Below are positions 1 through 8,508 of a stretch of 64,000 nt of DNA, in pieces (position 1 is the first letter of the stretch; the number at the start of each line of letters is the position of its first letter). Below the pieces are notes generated by a model. It was not told the origin of the DNA. It ran no database searches and saw nothing but the letters and a program-made list of their open reading frames with translations. Position numbers and translations under genes: made by a program. This stretch comes from a virus: positions 1 to 64,000 of IMG/VR virus record IMGVR_UViG_3300037245_003482. The stretch is one strand, 5' to 3'.

Positions 1-1
1 A

Positions 2-1087
2 CCCGAAAATTTAAGGTTCCTTTTAACCGAAACCGTTACAATTACAAAAAGCGTGTGCCGTAGAATAATAGTAGAGGCAGATGAAAACAGTGGCGCAGGT
101 TTTACTTATTCAATAACTTTGGATACTATATTGTACACCTTTACTACAGGTGGGGGGGAAGACCAGGAAACAGCCATTGACGATATTATAAGCCAATTAC
201 CTGTTGCATATACGGGCACAAAGGTTGATAATAAAACATTGCGTGTTGATTCAGTGGATGACATGAGTGCCCTATGGAGTGGCACTTTCACCCTTTTAGA
301 ATTATGGAGCCCCGGGGATTTTATAAGCAACTTAACCGGGCCATTGTCTGTGCCCATTGGCAGCCTTGATACCATTATAACCAGTGTTAGTGGCTGGAAA
401 GAAATAACTAACCCTGTAGCTGGTGTGTCTGGGGCAAATGAAGAAACAGACCAGGCATTATTGCTTAGGCGCAGAAGAGAACTTATAAAAGGCAAAGCAA
501 CAGAAAGTGCAATGAAAACAGAACTTGCTAAAGTGGATAATGTTTCTTCCGTCGAAGTAGTGAGCAACCGCACAAATGCAACTGTGGATGGGCAAAATAA
601 AAAGAGTGTAGAATCTATTTTTGCAGGTGGGGATAATGATGATATTGCCCAAGCCATTTATGGAAATATAGCTGCTGGTATGGAATGGTTTGGCAGGGGT
701 GGTTTTTCTGGTATAGCAACAGACCCATCAGATGGCCAAACATTTGTAGTGCCTTTTAGTAGACCTACTGAAAAATATGTGCATGTAAGGTTTACGCGCA
801 TTGACAACACTGAACAGGCCTTGCCTTCTGATTATGTTGTTCAAATTAAAACTGCAACTGCTGTTTTTGGTGCCAGCAGATATAAACTCGGGGATGATAT
901 AATTAAAACAGAATTAGCCATCCCATTTTATGCTGTACAGGGTAGTATTTTAACTAAAACCGAATATGCATTAACTGTATTGCCAGGCGACACCCCTACC
1001 TGGCTGGAAACAGATACATTATCAGTGGGGTCTTCTGAAATTGGTATTTTTAATGAATCACGTGTAACAGTACAGGATGCACCTTAA
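2..1087 (+). CDS. Baseplate J-like protein (5' end outside window)
   Basis: Open reading continues to the left edge with no stop, so this is the C-terminal ~360 residues of a longer gene. A GTG at 53 is an internal codon, not a convincing start. The central stretch VPIGSLDTII, a GANEETDQALLLRRR helix and the later FAGGDNDDIAQAIY loop are typical of baseplate J/gp47-type wedge proteins, which build the baseplate of contractile tails. The next gene looks like another baseplate component, as is usual after gpJ. The first ~70 residues form a beta-rich stretch that may match a module seen in the head genes at 60.5 and 63 kb. Family fairly sure; exact boundaries are not visible. Confidence 0.8.
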   Translation, partial: PENLRFLLTETVTITKSVCRRIIVEADENSGAGFTYSITLDTILYTFTTGGGEDQETAIDDIISQLPVAYTGTKVDNKTLRVDSVDDMSALWSGTFTLLELWSPGDFISNLTGPLSVPIGSLDTIITSVSGWKEITNPVAGVSGANEETDQALLLRRRRELIKGKATESAMKTELAKVDNVSSVEVVSNRTNATVDGQNKKSVESIFAGGDNDDIAQAIYGNIAAGMEWFGRGGFSGIATDPSDGQTFVVPFSRPTEKYVHVRFTRIDNTEQALPSDYVVQIKTATAVFGASRYKLGDDIIKTELAIPFYAVQGSILTKTEYALTVLPGDTPTWLETDTLSVGSSEIGIFNESRVTVQDAP

Positions 1088-1096
1088 GGGCAATAT

Positions 1097-1630
1097 ATGG
1101 CAAAAGAACTAGAAGAATTTGACAGCAAAGAATTGGCGTTTGATACACTCAGCAGCCAATTCCAAAAGCCTGAATTTACTAAAATTGCAAATGTGCTTGG
1201 TGCTGTATTTGATGAAATAAATGAAACCCATTTTTATATTAAAGACGGTTTTGATGTTGAAACAGCTGTGGAAAATGAGCTTACCATATTGGGTAAAGTA
1301 TGGGACGCAATAAGGGGGGGCAAGGATGACCCAACCCTCAGGGCAGAAATAAAAGTAAATGCTGCACGGGTTTCTTCAGGTACTTTCCCTGAATTAAAAG
1401 CTGCCTTGTTGACCCAGTTTGGGGGTAGTTTAGCTTTATTATATAATTTATATGCTGCAGGGGAAGAAGCAGCATATATAGCAGTAACAGATGCGGTAAT
1501 AACACAAAAAGAACTCGAGGACATAAGTGCTGCAGGTGTTGGGGTTTATTTTGGTAGTTTTTTAATTGGTGAAGATGGTTCTGAAATAATCAGTGAAGCC
1601 GATGGTGATAATATAATTGGAATTGGATAG
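1097..1630 (+). CDS. Baseplate/tail protein, DUF2612-like
   Basis: 177 residues, ten bases after the baseplate J gene. The N-terminal half has the layout of the small wedge proteins that follow gpJ: LSSQF...PEF at the start, a helical segment, then LTILGKVWDAIRGGKDDPTLRAEI and an N-A-A-R-V-S-S-G-T stretch. The C-terminus is acidic and repetitive (GEDGSEIISEADGDN), as often seen where a trimeric partner docks. It probably connects baseplate wedge and fibre. The family call rests on motif layout and gene order only. Confidence 0.6.
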   Translation: MAKELEEFDSKELAFDTLSSQFQKPEFTKIANVLGAVFDEINETHFYIKDGFDVETAVENELTILGKVWDAIRGGKDDPTLRAEIKVNAARVSSGTFPELKAALLTQFGGSLALLYNLYAAGEEAAYIAVTDAVITQKELEDISAAGVGVYFGSFLIGEDGSEIISEADGDNIIGIG

Positions 1631-1639
1631 GAGTAAATT

Positions 1640-3793
1640 ATGACAACGGCAAAAAGAATCCAAGAGTACCCTCTAACTGCATTTACAGAAACAGATGATA
1701 TTCTGTATTTAGCCCGAGGCACAGGGGGAGGGCCAGGAACGGATCACCACATTAAAATAGAGGATTTAGTTTACCCAAAATATTTAAGTCTTACCAGTAC
1801 AACACCAGTAGATTTAGGTACCTATAAGGGGGACCTAACAATAATGGCCAGTGGTACATTTACCATTACTTTTACTAATGAATTATTGGTTGGAAAACAA
1901 CTTGTAGTTATGAATAAAGGTACTGGAGTTATTACTTGTGCTGGCACTGTGGCTGCCTCTTTAAAAGAAGATGAATCGCTCCGTGGGATTTCTGATGGTT
2001 CTGCAATGGCAGTTACACGGCACATCTCTATGGATGCCTCGGGTAATCTTGCTGCTATTAGTGTTATTGGGAACATTACAGGTACTGGGGCACTAAGTAT
2101 AAATGGGGCTGTTAAATCAGGCACAACTGGTGCAAATGGTTCTTTAGAAGTAGGGCGTACTTCAGACGGTGCTTCAATAGGCTTTTTAACTACTGATGGC
2201 ACCCACGTACATGTATCTAATACAGGTGCTGGGGGTTCTTTAAAATTAAAGACAGCAGGTAGTGATAGGTTAATTATAGATGATTCTGGTAATGTTGGTA
2301 TTGGTGTAACACCAAGTACATTATTACATGTAGGTAAAAATCAAAATGGCAGCACCAAAGTTACAACAACAAATACTAATTCAGGAACATCAGCTTATTC
2401 AGGTATTGAAATTGAAGGGGAAAATGCTGTTGGATTTCTAAGAGCGCACTCAGATGCTAACACAGAACTTGGAAGGGGGGGCACAGTTGTACTAGGGGCT
2501 ACTGGTGGCACTGCTAATGGCCTTATACTATATGCTGCAACTGAACGTATGCGCTTCCAAGGGGTTGGTGGTGTTACTCGTATGGAGCTTAATAACAATG
2601 TTCTTGCTTTTGGAGTAGCTCCAAAAGCATGGGACAGTAATTTTGTTGCGATGGACATTGGTTCCCATGGTACGGTGATGTCACAAAATACTGGTGCTGC
2701 TACCGATGGGATCTATATAATAGACAATATATATAATGATGCCGTATGGAAACGAAAGGCAACAAAGGCATGTGGTTATTATGTGACATCAGCTGGTGTA
2801 CATAAATGGTTTAGTGACGTAAGTGGTTCAGCAGGAGTAGGCTTTACACCAACAGAGCGTATGCGATTAAATGTTGATGGGCAATTACTTATTGGTACTA
2901 CTGTAGCCCCCATAACCGCCTTTCGTCAGGTAGTATTTAATGCTGCAACCTCTTCGCTTGCAATTTATCAGACAACTGCGTCTGGAACTGGAACAGGTAA
3001 TGGCTCCTATATAGGGCACCACGATACCTCCGGTATGAAAATATGGGGGTATGAGAACCTGGGGATGACATTTGGAACTAATGACACAGAAAGGTTGACC
3101 ATAAGTGCAGCAGGTGACTTAGCAATAAACACTAACAAATTTACAGTTGCCTATGCTACGGGTAACTTAGCTATAAATACTGATAAGTTTACTGTAGCAG
3201 GGGCCACAGGCAATACAGTGGTAGCCGGGTCACTTCAAGTAGGTGGTTCTATCATAGGCGTGATCAACAGTGCTGCCTATATAGAAGACATAAGAAATTT
3301 AAGTTCAGATGCTGCTGCCCATGGACTAAAAGTAAGAACTAATAATAATAACGCGGCTACAGAATTATTACGTTTAGAAGCAGCAGCAGCTACTAGGTTC
3401 ACAGTATTTTCAGATGGTGGTGTATCTATGCCATTTATTCCTACATCAGGCTCTGGTAATGCAGTATATGTAACCGCTGCTGGGACCCTTTGGGAAAACA
3501 CATCATCCAGACGTTTTAAAACTAATATACGGGAACTTGAATTGGATACTACTAAAGTATTACAATTACAAGCTACAACATATGAGCGGAAAGATAAAGA
3601 AGGTAAAGCAATTAAAGGCTCTACGGAACACGGCCCAATTGCTGAAGATTCTGCCAAGGTAGATCCTTGCTTTGCTACTTATGACAAAGATGGCAAAACC
3701 CCCCGGGGACTACATAAAGATAATATCTTGTGGGCACTACTTGAAGAAGTTAAAAAACTACGTTCTGAAGTTAATGAACTAAAAGGAGCCTAA
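1640..3793 (+). CDS. Tail fibre with C-terminal S74-type intramolecular chaperone
   Basis: 717 residues preceded by a GGAG ribosome site. The body is low-complexity beta repeats of the type GNVGIGVTPSTLLHVG, ERMRF and TERMRLNVDGQLLIGTT, found in trimeric phage fibres. From about residue 622 it has the S74 peptidase/chaperone signature: SSRRFKTNI, where a Ser performs self-cleavage, then a Y-E-R-K beta segment, HGPIAEDSAKVDP, and a final helix DNILWALLEEVKKL forming the trimeric coil. In this family the end domain folds the fibre and is then cut off. Likely the long fibre or its receptor-binding tip. Confidence 0.85.
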   Translation: MTTAKRIQEYPLTAFTETDDILYLARGTGGGPGTDHHIKIEDLVYPKYLSLTSTTPVDLGTYKGDLTIMASGTFTITFTNELLVGKQLVVMNKGTGVITCAGTVAASLKEDESLRGISDGSAMAVTRHISMDASGNLAAISVIGNITGTGALSINGAVKSGTTGANGSLEVGRTSDGASIGFLTTDGTHVHVSNTGAGGSLKLKTAGSDRLIIDDSGNVGIGVTPSTLLHVGKNQNGSTKVTTTNTNSGTSAYSGIEIEGENAVGFLRAHSDANTELGRGGTVVLGATGGTANGLILYAATERMRFQGVGGVTRMELNNNVLAFGVAPKAWDSNFVAMDIGSHGTVMSQNTGAATDGIYIIDNIYNDAVWKRKATKACGYYVTSAGVHKWFSDVSGSAGVGFTPTERMRLNVDGQLLIGTTVAPITAFRQVVFNAATSSLAIYQTTASGTGTGNGSYIGHHDTSGMKIWGYENLGMTFGTNDTERLTISAAGDLAINTNKFTVAYATGNLAINTDKFTVAGATGNTVVAGSLQVGGSIIGVINSAAYIEDIRNLSSDAAAHGLKVRTNNNNAATELLRLEAAAATRFTVFSDGGVSMPFIPTSGSGNAVYVTAAGTLWENTSSRRFKTNIRELELDTTKVLQLQATTYERKDKEGKAIKGSTEHGPIAEDSAKVDPCFATYDKDGKTPRGLHKDNILWALLEEVKKLRSEVNELKGA

Positions 3794-3795
3794 TT

Positions 3796-4065
3796 ATGAC
3801 CAGTAAAGAAAAGTTAACCTATGCCCTTGGTATAATAATAGCACTAGGTACAGGGTTTCAGGGGTATGTGGTTAAAGATCTCCACACGGAATTAACTTAC
3901 ATACGGGTACAACGTGACAAGCAGACAATCATATATGATAAAAAGTTTTCTAATATAGAGATAAACTATATGACTATGAAAGCCCATGACCGGGATTTGA
4001 AACGGGTTGATGGTAATATTAAAGACCTAAATAACAAAGTGTACTTATTAATAAAGGAGAAATAA
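3796..4065 (+). CDS. Small single-membrane-span protein
   Basis: 89 residues starting two bases after the fibre gene. Residues ~8-24 are hydrophobic (YALGIIIALGTGFQGYVV), followed by a charged helical tail ending in DLNNKVYLLIKEK that could form a coiled coil. One N-terminal span plus a periplasmic-type helix resembles small holin or inner-membrane spanin proteins, but no diagnostic motif is present. It lies between fibre genes and a DUF5675 gene, so a lysis role is possible and unproven. Confidence 0.6.
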   Translation: MTSKEKLTYALGIIIALGTGFQGYVVKDLHTELTYIRVQRDKQTIIYDKKFSNIEINYMTMKAHDRDLKRVDGNIKDLNNKVYLLIKEK

Positions 4066-4067
4066 AG

Positions 4068-4397
4068 ATGGCTATTATACCAGTAACAGAAGACGGAAAT
4101 TCAGACAAAGAGTTACGAATAACTGTAGCAGCTCCGGGCTTTTCGGATTGGTACATATTACCACAGGGAACTATTTTGACCAATGTAGAGGTTGTCCCGG
4201 GAGCCGGTGCTACATGTACTGTAGAAGCTACTATGGACAGGTTGATTAACCCAGATGGAAGCGTTGACGGAGTTGCATGGCCTCCACAGTCAGTAACTAC
4301 CAGAACACAGTATACTTTGAATGGGAGTGCTTCCTTAATTCGGTTAGTGGTTAGTGTTGGTGCTGCTGTTATGATTGTAAAAGCGGTTAAAAGTTGA
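4068..4397 (+). CDS. Small virion-associated protein, unknown
   Basis: 109 residues with a clear AGGAG site. Predicted all-beta: DKELRITVAAPGFSDWYILPQGT, CTVEATMDRL, YTLNGSASLIRLVVS. The pattern suits a small structural or fibre-associated jelly-roll protein, and neighbours are tail genes. No family recognised. Confidence 0.6.
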   Translation: MAIIPVTEDGNSDKELRITVAAPGFSDWYILPQGTILTNVEVVPGAGATCTVEATMDRLINPDGSVDGVAWPPQSVTTRTQYTLNGSASLIRLVVSVGAAVMIVKAVKS

Positions 4398-4729
4398 GCC
4401 TATGGCATGCACCCGTATGGGAGGGCTTTTGGCATCCACTTTGGACCACTACATGGAAACCTATTGAAACCCTGCTTAATACATCCACCTATTTCGATGG
4501 GGCAATATTTTTTAATGTAAATTTTGTTGGGGATGAACCTTTTACGGGTGATGTATATAATGGTGCTTTATTAATAGGAAATAGGAGTGCTTTGACAGGG
4601 GATTTTACACCTGACGCAGGTGTCCCCACAGCTGAATTAATCGAAGACCTACCATCCCCAACTAATGAGATTTTAATTGATGATGGGATAGCCGTGCATG
4701 ATGATGGCGAATTCACATTTGACCCTTAA
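4394..4729 (+). CDS. Hypothetical tail-region protein, TTG start
   Basis: 111 residues. The TTG at 4394 overlaps the upstream TGA (TTGA), suggesting translational coupling; no in-frame ATG lies near. The N-terminus is Trp-rich (W-H-A-P-V-W-E-G-F-W-H-P-L-W), and the C-terminus is acidic with D-D-G repeats. Function not recognised; position suggests a minor tail or fibre accessory protein. Confidence 0.55.
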   Translation: MSLWHAPVWEGFWHPLWTTTWKPIETLLNTSTYFDGAIFFNVNFVGDEPFTGDVYNGALLIGNRSALTGDFTPDAGVPTAELIEDLPSPTNEILIDDGIAVHDDGEFTFDP

Positions 4730-4748
4730 ATAAAATGGAGCTAATACA

Positions 4749-5921
4749 ATGGCTAAATTAAAAACAATAAAACCAGACAACACTTATTTAATCCCACCAA
4801 GACCGGACAATATAACATATGTACAGGTTGCTGCTGATTTACCAGCTGTACTAACTACTGGTATATATAGACTAAAATCTAGTATTTCAGTAGCAAGTTT
4901 TGTTCTACAGGCCGGGGCACAAGTATGGATAGAGTCGGATGGGAAAAATAAAGTATTAACCCTTACAGGCACAGGTGATTTAATTGGGGATGGTACAAGT
5001 ACCCCAGGCCTTTTGGTAATGGAAGGTTTTGACGTAGCAATAACAGGCACAAATGCTACCTTATTTAATTTAAATGGGGTTCTTTTTAATTCAAGAGAAG
5101 TAAATTTCCTGTTTACTGCAACAGAAAACCAAACAATCGGAACTTTGATAAATTCACCATTATCTGTTTCATTTATTGATTCTATATTTAATGCTTTTGC
5201 TAGTGGTATTTCGGTGGATAATTCAGCAACCAGAACAGTAGCTGACCACTGTAATTTTACATCCGATAAAACGGGCACAGGTAATATTATAACAGTAGGT
5301 GCTAATTGCCCACGTTCTGAATTAACAAATCTTACTATAGATTGTGCCAATGCTGAAGCAATGTTTGATATAAACTCTGCATTTGTGGGGCAGGTTTTAG
5401 TTCAAAATTACACCAAAGTAAATGCTAGTTCAACAACCTATGCAGCAGGGGGCCTTGATAATAAAAGCATATATGTTAAAAACGATGAAAGCAAAAAGAT
5501 TGGTTCTTTTGTTGTAACTGATAACGTGGAAGAGACCGTGATAGGGACTATTAATGTTTGGGTAGACCTTAATTTAGATGCTGCTGTGGCTGGTTCAAAT
5601 ATGGAACGTTTTAGCCTTACAAATGCAACTACAGGGGAGCTTAAGGTTTTGGCATTAGACGGGTTTGTAGGAACTGGTTTCGCTTCTATTTCTGCTGTTA
5701 GCGCAGGGGGTTCCCAGATATTTGAATTCAGAATAGTTAAAGATGGTGCACCCATGGCTGATGGTGTAAAGGCCCCCAGAAGTGTGGGATCATTAGTTGG
5801 AGCCTTGCCTTTAATAGTACCAGCTGCAGGGGATACAGCTGCCCTTTTTAAAATACAGGTAAGAAACATAGATGGCACTAGTAACATAACAGTTACCGAT
5901 ATGGTATTGGTTTTACAATAG
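4749..5921 (+). CDS. Beta-helix/jelly-roll protein, probable receptor-binding
   Basis: 390 residues. Residues ~30-230 are short beta repeats rich in T, G, N and hydrophobics, like a right-handed beta-helix (VLTLTGTGDLIGDGTS, FNLNGVLFNSREVNFLF). The last ~140 residues (KIGSFVVTDN to NITVTDMVLVLQ) resemble a TNF-like trimeric jelly-roll end domain. Such two-part proteins often bind host surface glycans. No catalytic motif was seen. Function inferred from architecture and tail-region location. Confidence 0.55.
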   Translation: MAKLKTIKPDNTYLIPPRPDNITYVQVAADLPAVLTTGIYRLKSSISVASFVLQAGAQVWIESDGKNKVLTLTGTGDLIGDGTSTPGLLVMEGFDVAITGTNATLFNLNGVLFNSREVNFLFTATENQTIGTLINSPLSVSFIDSIFNAFASGISVDNSATRTVADHCNFTSDKTGTGNIITVGANCPRSELTNLTIDCANAEAMFDINSAFVGQVLVQNYTKVNASSTTYAAGGLDNKSIYVKNDESKKIGSFVVTDNVEETVIGTINVWVDLNLDAAVAGSNMERFSLTNATTGELKVLALDGFVGTGFASISAVSAGGSQIFEFRIVKDGAPMADGVKAPRSVGSLVGALPLIVPAAGDTAALFKIQVRNIDGTSNITVTDMVLVLQ

Positions 5922-5930
5922 GGAGTTATT

Positions 5931-6365
5931 ATGAAATACTTTATACAATCAAAAGAAGAACTTACTAAATTTATTCATAGTAGCCTTACAGGTTGGGTTT
6001 GCCCAATATGTAAGCGGGACTTTGCCCCTAATGGAACTGGCCCTGAGCATTCCCCTTTCGCCCGGAAAGCCTTAAAACTTTTGTGGTGGAACAAAGCTAT
6101 ACAGCGTGCCGTTTCAATCCATGATTGGCGTTGCCATTTAGGGGAACATGAATACAACCTTTCCTTTGAAGAGATAACAGCGGAGTTTGAAAAGAATGTA
6201 AAAGAAGATATGGATGCCTTTATTGCCAAATATTGGTATCGTAGATGGATTTTACAATACGTTCTATACAATTGGGTGGATGAAGTTTATGCCTGGGCTG
6301 TCTCCGGTAAACAAGGTAAAAAAGCCTTTGATAAAAATGGCTGTACTACCCCCGGGGGCAATTAA
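5931..6365 (+). CDS. Hypothetical protein with CPIC and HDW..H motifs
   Basis: 144 residues with an SD-like GGGAG. It opens with KYFIQSKEEL and a CPIC pair, then carries S-I-H-D-W-R-C-H at ~64-71 inside a helical region, loosely recalling compact phospholipase-like His-Asp sites, though not enough to claim that fold. The C-terminal half is Trp/Tyr-rich. Located just before the DUF5675 gene, so a cell-envelope or lysis role is possible. Family unrecognised. Confidence 0.5.
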   Translation: MKYFIQSKEELTKFIHSSLTGWVCPICKRDFAPNGTGPEHSPFARKALKLLWWNKAIQRAVSIHDWRCHLGEHEYNLSFEEITAEFEKNVKEDMDAFIAKYWYRRWILQYVLYNWVDEVYAWAVSGKQGKKAFDKNGCTTPGGN

Positions 6366-6368
6366 CAA

Positions 6369-6785
6369 ATGTACTTTATTCCCACTGTAGAATTACTCAG
6401 AGTTGAAACCAATAAAAAGTATGGTACATTGGGTCTTTTAAAAATAGGCAAACGGGTCTTTTGTATGACATTAGAGCCCGGGGATAATTCTAATAAATCC
6501 GATATATCATCTATACCAACTGGGCAGTACCCATGCAAAAAGTATTTTTCTAAGAAGTATGGCTGGACATTTGAAATAACCGATGTTACAGGCCGTACCT
6601 ACATACTTTTCCATTCAGGCAACATACTAAAGCATACCAAAGGTTGCGTGCTGCTAGGGCAACATGTGGGCAAATTATACAGTGGTAAACGTGCAGTGCT
6701 AAATTCTGGTTATACTTTTAGACTTTTCATGCGGATCTTCCGGGAAGTTGATGAGTTCCACCTTACAATTTCAGAAAGATATTAA
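6369..6785 (+). CDS. DUF5675 family protein
   Basis: 138 residues. Matches DUF5675 in order: GTLGLLKIGKRVFCMTLEPG, IPTGQYPCKK, FEITDVTGRTYILFHSGN, then THTKGC-type KHTKGCVLLG. The H-x-G-N...K-G-C core resembles the His/Cys arrangement of L,D-transpeptidase-like folds, so action on peptidoglycan is plausible; the enzymatic role of the family is not established. It is the last gene of the rightward tail block, followed by a terminator hairpin. Confidence 0.7.
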   Translation: MYFIPTVELLRVETNKKYGTLGLLKIGKRVFCMTLEPGDNSNKSDISSIPTGQYPCKKYFSKKYGWTFEITDVTGRTYILFHSGNILKHTKGCVLLGQHVGKLYSGKRAVLNSGYTFRLFMRIFREVDEFHLTISERY

Positions 6786-6816
6786 AAAAGGCCCTCCTTA
6801 CAGGGGCCTTTTAGAT
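6783..6816 (+). terminator. Intrinsic terminator between convergent blocks
   Basis: AAAAGGCC pairs with GGCCTTTT around a short loop directly after the DUF5675 stop, with A and T tracts on both sides. It could end the rightward tail operon and also transcripts from the leftward block. Confidence 0.7.
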
Positions 6817-6908
6817 GTTCTAAGTTTAATTAAGTCCTACGTGATAATATCAATTCATCATTCTACTGTTTAGATTATTGCTCCAGGGGTTTGGGCCGTC
6901 CCTTTGTT

Positions 6909-6951
6909 ACCCTGGGGTAGGATTTGAACCTACAAGTAACCAATCAACATT
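6909..6951 (-). tRNA. tRNA 3'-half-like fragment (Asn-GTT-like), probably not functional
   Basis: Read leftward, a perfect T-arm is present: GTAGG, TTCAAAT, CCTAC at 6933-6917, then CCCAGGG as acceptor 3' strand and a T discriminator. A 7-base loop ATGTTGA with GTT sits where an anticodon would be. No matching 5' acceptor (CCCTGGG) or D-arm exists upstream and the anticodon stem pairs poorly. Best read as a degenerate tRNA or a tRNA-end relic, such as an old attachment core. CCA is not encoded. Confidence 0.3.
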
Positions 6952-6975
6952 TTTTACACAGTAGCATACCTGTAG

Positions 6976-7209
6976 TCAACTCTTTTCGGTTAACAGTATT
7001 GTCTCATTATTGGCTGCTGTTGAAGAACATATAAGTCCAACTTCTTTTGCGTCATATAGGACGGCTTTAGCCATTGTACTGTCTTTCACATCAGTGGAAT
7101 CCTGATATTGGATTTCTGCCCCAAAGACTATACCAGGGGTAGGTGGGGCCATTGCAAGCCCAATCCCTACCAGTACGCCCATAAGTAGCATTAGTATTAG
7201 TTTTACCAT
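6976..7209 (-). CDS. Small exported or membrane-anchored protein
   Basis: 77 residues. Start M-V-K then a hydrophobic run LILMLLMGVLVGIGLAMA (signal peptide or anchor), followed by a ~50-residue polar domain. It has its own upstream copy of the phage promoter motif at 7258-7269, an AAGAGG-type ribosome site, and a position as last leftward gene. No family recognised; could act on the host envelope. Confidence 0.6.
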   Translation of the reverse strand: MVKLILMLLMGVLVGIGLAMAPPTPGIVFGAEIQYQDSTDVKDSTMAKAVLYDAKEVGLICSSTAANNETILLTEKS

Positions 7210-7257
7210 TTTTGCCTCTTGTTTAATTATACGTTTATTGTGGCACGCCTGCCTTGT

Positions 7258-7269
7258 ACCCCTAATATA
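7258..7269 (-). promoter_or_regulatory. Phage promoter motif (TATATTAGGGGT)
   Basis: Reverse-strand variant of the recurring TATAATAGGGGT element, preceded by AAAGTTTT as in other copies, 48 bases before the start of the small exported protein gene. Confidence 0.5.
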
Positions 7270-7298
7270 AAAACTTTCAGGGGTAATTAGTAATTATA

Positions 7299-7571
7299 TT
7301 ATTGTTCAGTATTTTCTTTATTAATTTGGGCCACCATGTCCTTAAGGGGTACAACAATACTGGGCCCTTGTTCTTTGTCAATTGCATTCAAAAGGGGCCT
7401 GCTTTGTATTGCAGGCAAGTTTTCCAGTATAGTTACAATATTTTGCAAAAAGTCTGCAGGTACCACTACGAAAGCAGCTTGGTCAATTGGATCAGGTGCC
7501 TGGGTGCTTTTATTATCAATATTTGGGTCTTCCCCATTTACTTTTTTGTTTTCTTCATTTTCATCTGGCAT
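7299..7571 (-). CDS. Hypothetical acidic protein
   Basis: 90 residues. The first ~30 are charged and low in hydrophobics (DENEENKKVNGEDPN), likely disordered, then a helical domain with PADFLQNIVTILENLPAIQ. Its start overlaps the stop of the Rad50 C-terminal gene at 7571, so it belongs to the recombination operon. Function unknown. Confidence 0.6.
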   Translation of the reverse strand: MPDENEENKKVNGEDPNIDNKSTQAPDPIDQAAFVVVPADFLQNIVTILENLPAIQSRPLLNAIDKEQGPSIVVPLKDMVAQINKENTEQ

Positions 7572-8251
7572 TATACTACCTCTTGTTTTTTGGGTTTATT
7601 TGTGTATTGGAATTCATCTTCAATTGCAGGATTATCAGTAACTTTAACTTCTGTGCGTCCTGTTGCCAGGTTCTTTTTCATGCTAAAAGTCCTGTCTGCA
7701 AAGGGCATTAGTGGCTTCAGGTGGTTTATTATTATCAGCTGGATGCCAAGTTCCTTGCTTAATTTACGCAATATTTTACCTGCAAGTGGCAGGTATTCAT
7801 CGCTCAAATCTTTTAATGGTTGGTCAAGTACAATTGTTTTACGCTGCCCACTAAGTTGCAAAGCAGAAAAACGCAAACCAAGTTCCATCATATTAGCAAC
7901 ACCACCCCCATCATCATCTAAGGGGTATATTTTGGTTCCATCATAATCCTCGAGGTAAATATCAACATGTGTTCTATGGTTTTTTGTACCAAAATCCATT
8001 TTAACAATATACTCACCAGGAAACACGCTGTCAACCATGGCCTGTGTTGTTTTTACCAGGGGCTGTGCCACCTTTTTATTTATTTCAGCAGCCACAGTTT
8101 CCACAAGGGCCTCTGATTTCTCAGCCTGTGTATGTTCAGTAACGGCTAATTCCATTCTAGCTTCTGCCTCTGCCAAATCAGCTAGGCAGCCTTTTTGCTG
8201 CCCCACTAATTCAGAGGTTTTTTTGTCCATTAATTCTAGTCGCCTAAGCAT
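7571..8251 (-). CDS. Rad50/SbcC-like ATPase, C-terminal half (split gene)
   Basis: 226 residues. Residues 1-75 are a heptad-type coil. Then comes the C-lobe of an SMC/Rad50 ATPase: a glycine-rich signature region at ~112-130 (DDDGGGVANMMELGLR), a Walker B strand TIVLDQP at ~139-145 and an H-loop QLIIINH at ~161-167. There is no Walker A; that lies on the separate gene at 10656-12032 in the same operon, with the Mre11-like nuclease between. In Rad50 the ATP site is formed across these two lobes, so the two products should assemble. The signature differs from the usual LSGG. Confidence 0.8.
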   Translation of the reverse strand: MLRRLELMDKKTSELVGQQKGCLADLAEAEARMELAVTEHTQAEKSEALVETVAAEINKKVAQPLVKTTQAMVDSVFPGEYIVKMDFGTKNHRTHVDIYLEDYDGTKIYPLDDDGGGVANMMELGLRFSALQLSGQRKTIVLDQPLKDLSDEYLPLAGKILRKLSKELGIQLIIINHLKPLMPFADRTFSMKKNLATGRTEVKVTDNPAIEDEFQYTNKPKKQEVV

Positions 8252-8508
8252 GGTGCCACCTTAACCCCTTTTGAAATTGTTTTTACCCATTGACACACCC
8301 CTTTGCCCACACTTATTTCTGGTACGGTATTAGCATGCTGTAGCTGGTTATAGATGGCCACTGGTACCTTTGGGTAATCATAGCATACACCACTGGTGAA
8401 CATTACCCGTAAGGTATTAGTGTCTTCTTTATAGCCAAAAGCAATTACATTGCTGCTTTTTTCCACTGGTTCACTTTCAAAACCTTCAAATTGTTCCATT
8501 AATGGCAT
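8236..8508 (-). CDS. KTSC domain protein
   Basis: 90 residues. Residues ~18-75 follow the KTSC layout: S-S-N-V-I-A-F-G-Y, then TLRVMFTSGVCYDYPKVPVAIYNQLQHA. KTSC is a small domain also found at the end of some lysyl-tRNA synthetases and alone in phages; its function is unknown. It overlaps the downstream Rad50 C-terminal gene by 16 bases. Confidence 0.7.
   Translation of the reverse strand: MPLMEQFEGFESEPVEKSSNVIAFGYKEDTNTLRVMFTSGVCYDYPKVPVAIYNQLQHANTVPEISVGKGVCQWVKTISKGVKVAPCLGD

Noticed and set aside
7302-7946. 214-codon rightward frame
   Set aside because: Lies antisense to the Rad50 C-terminal gene, which has clear ATPase motifs; no ribosome site, and hydrophobic composition typical of a shadow frame.
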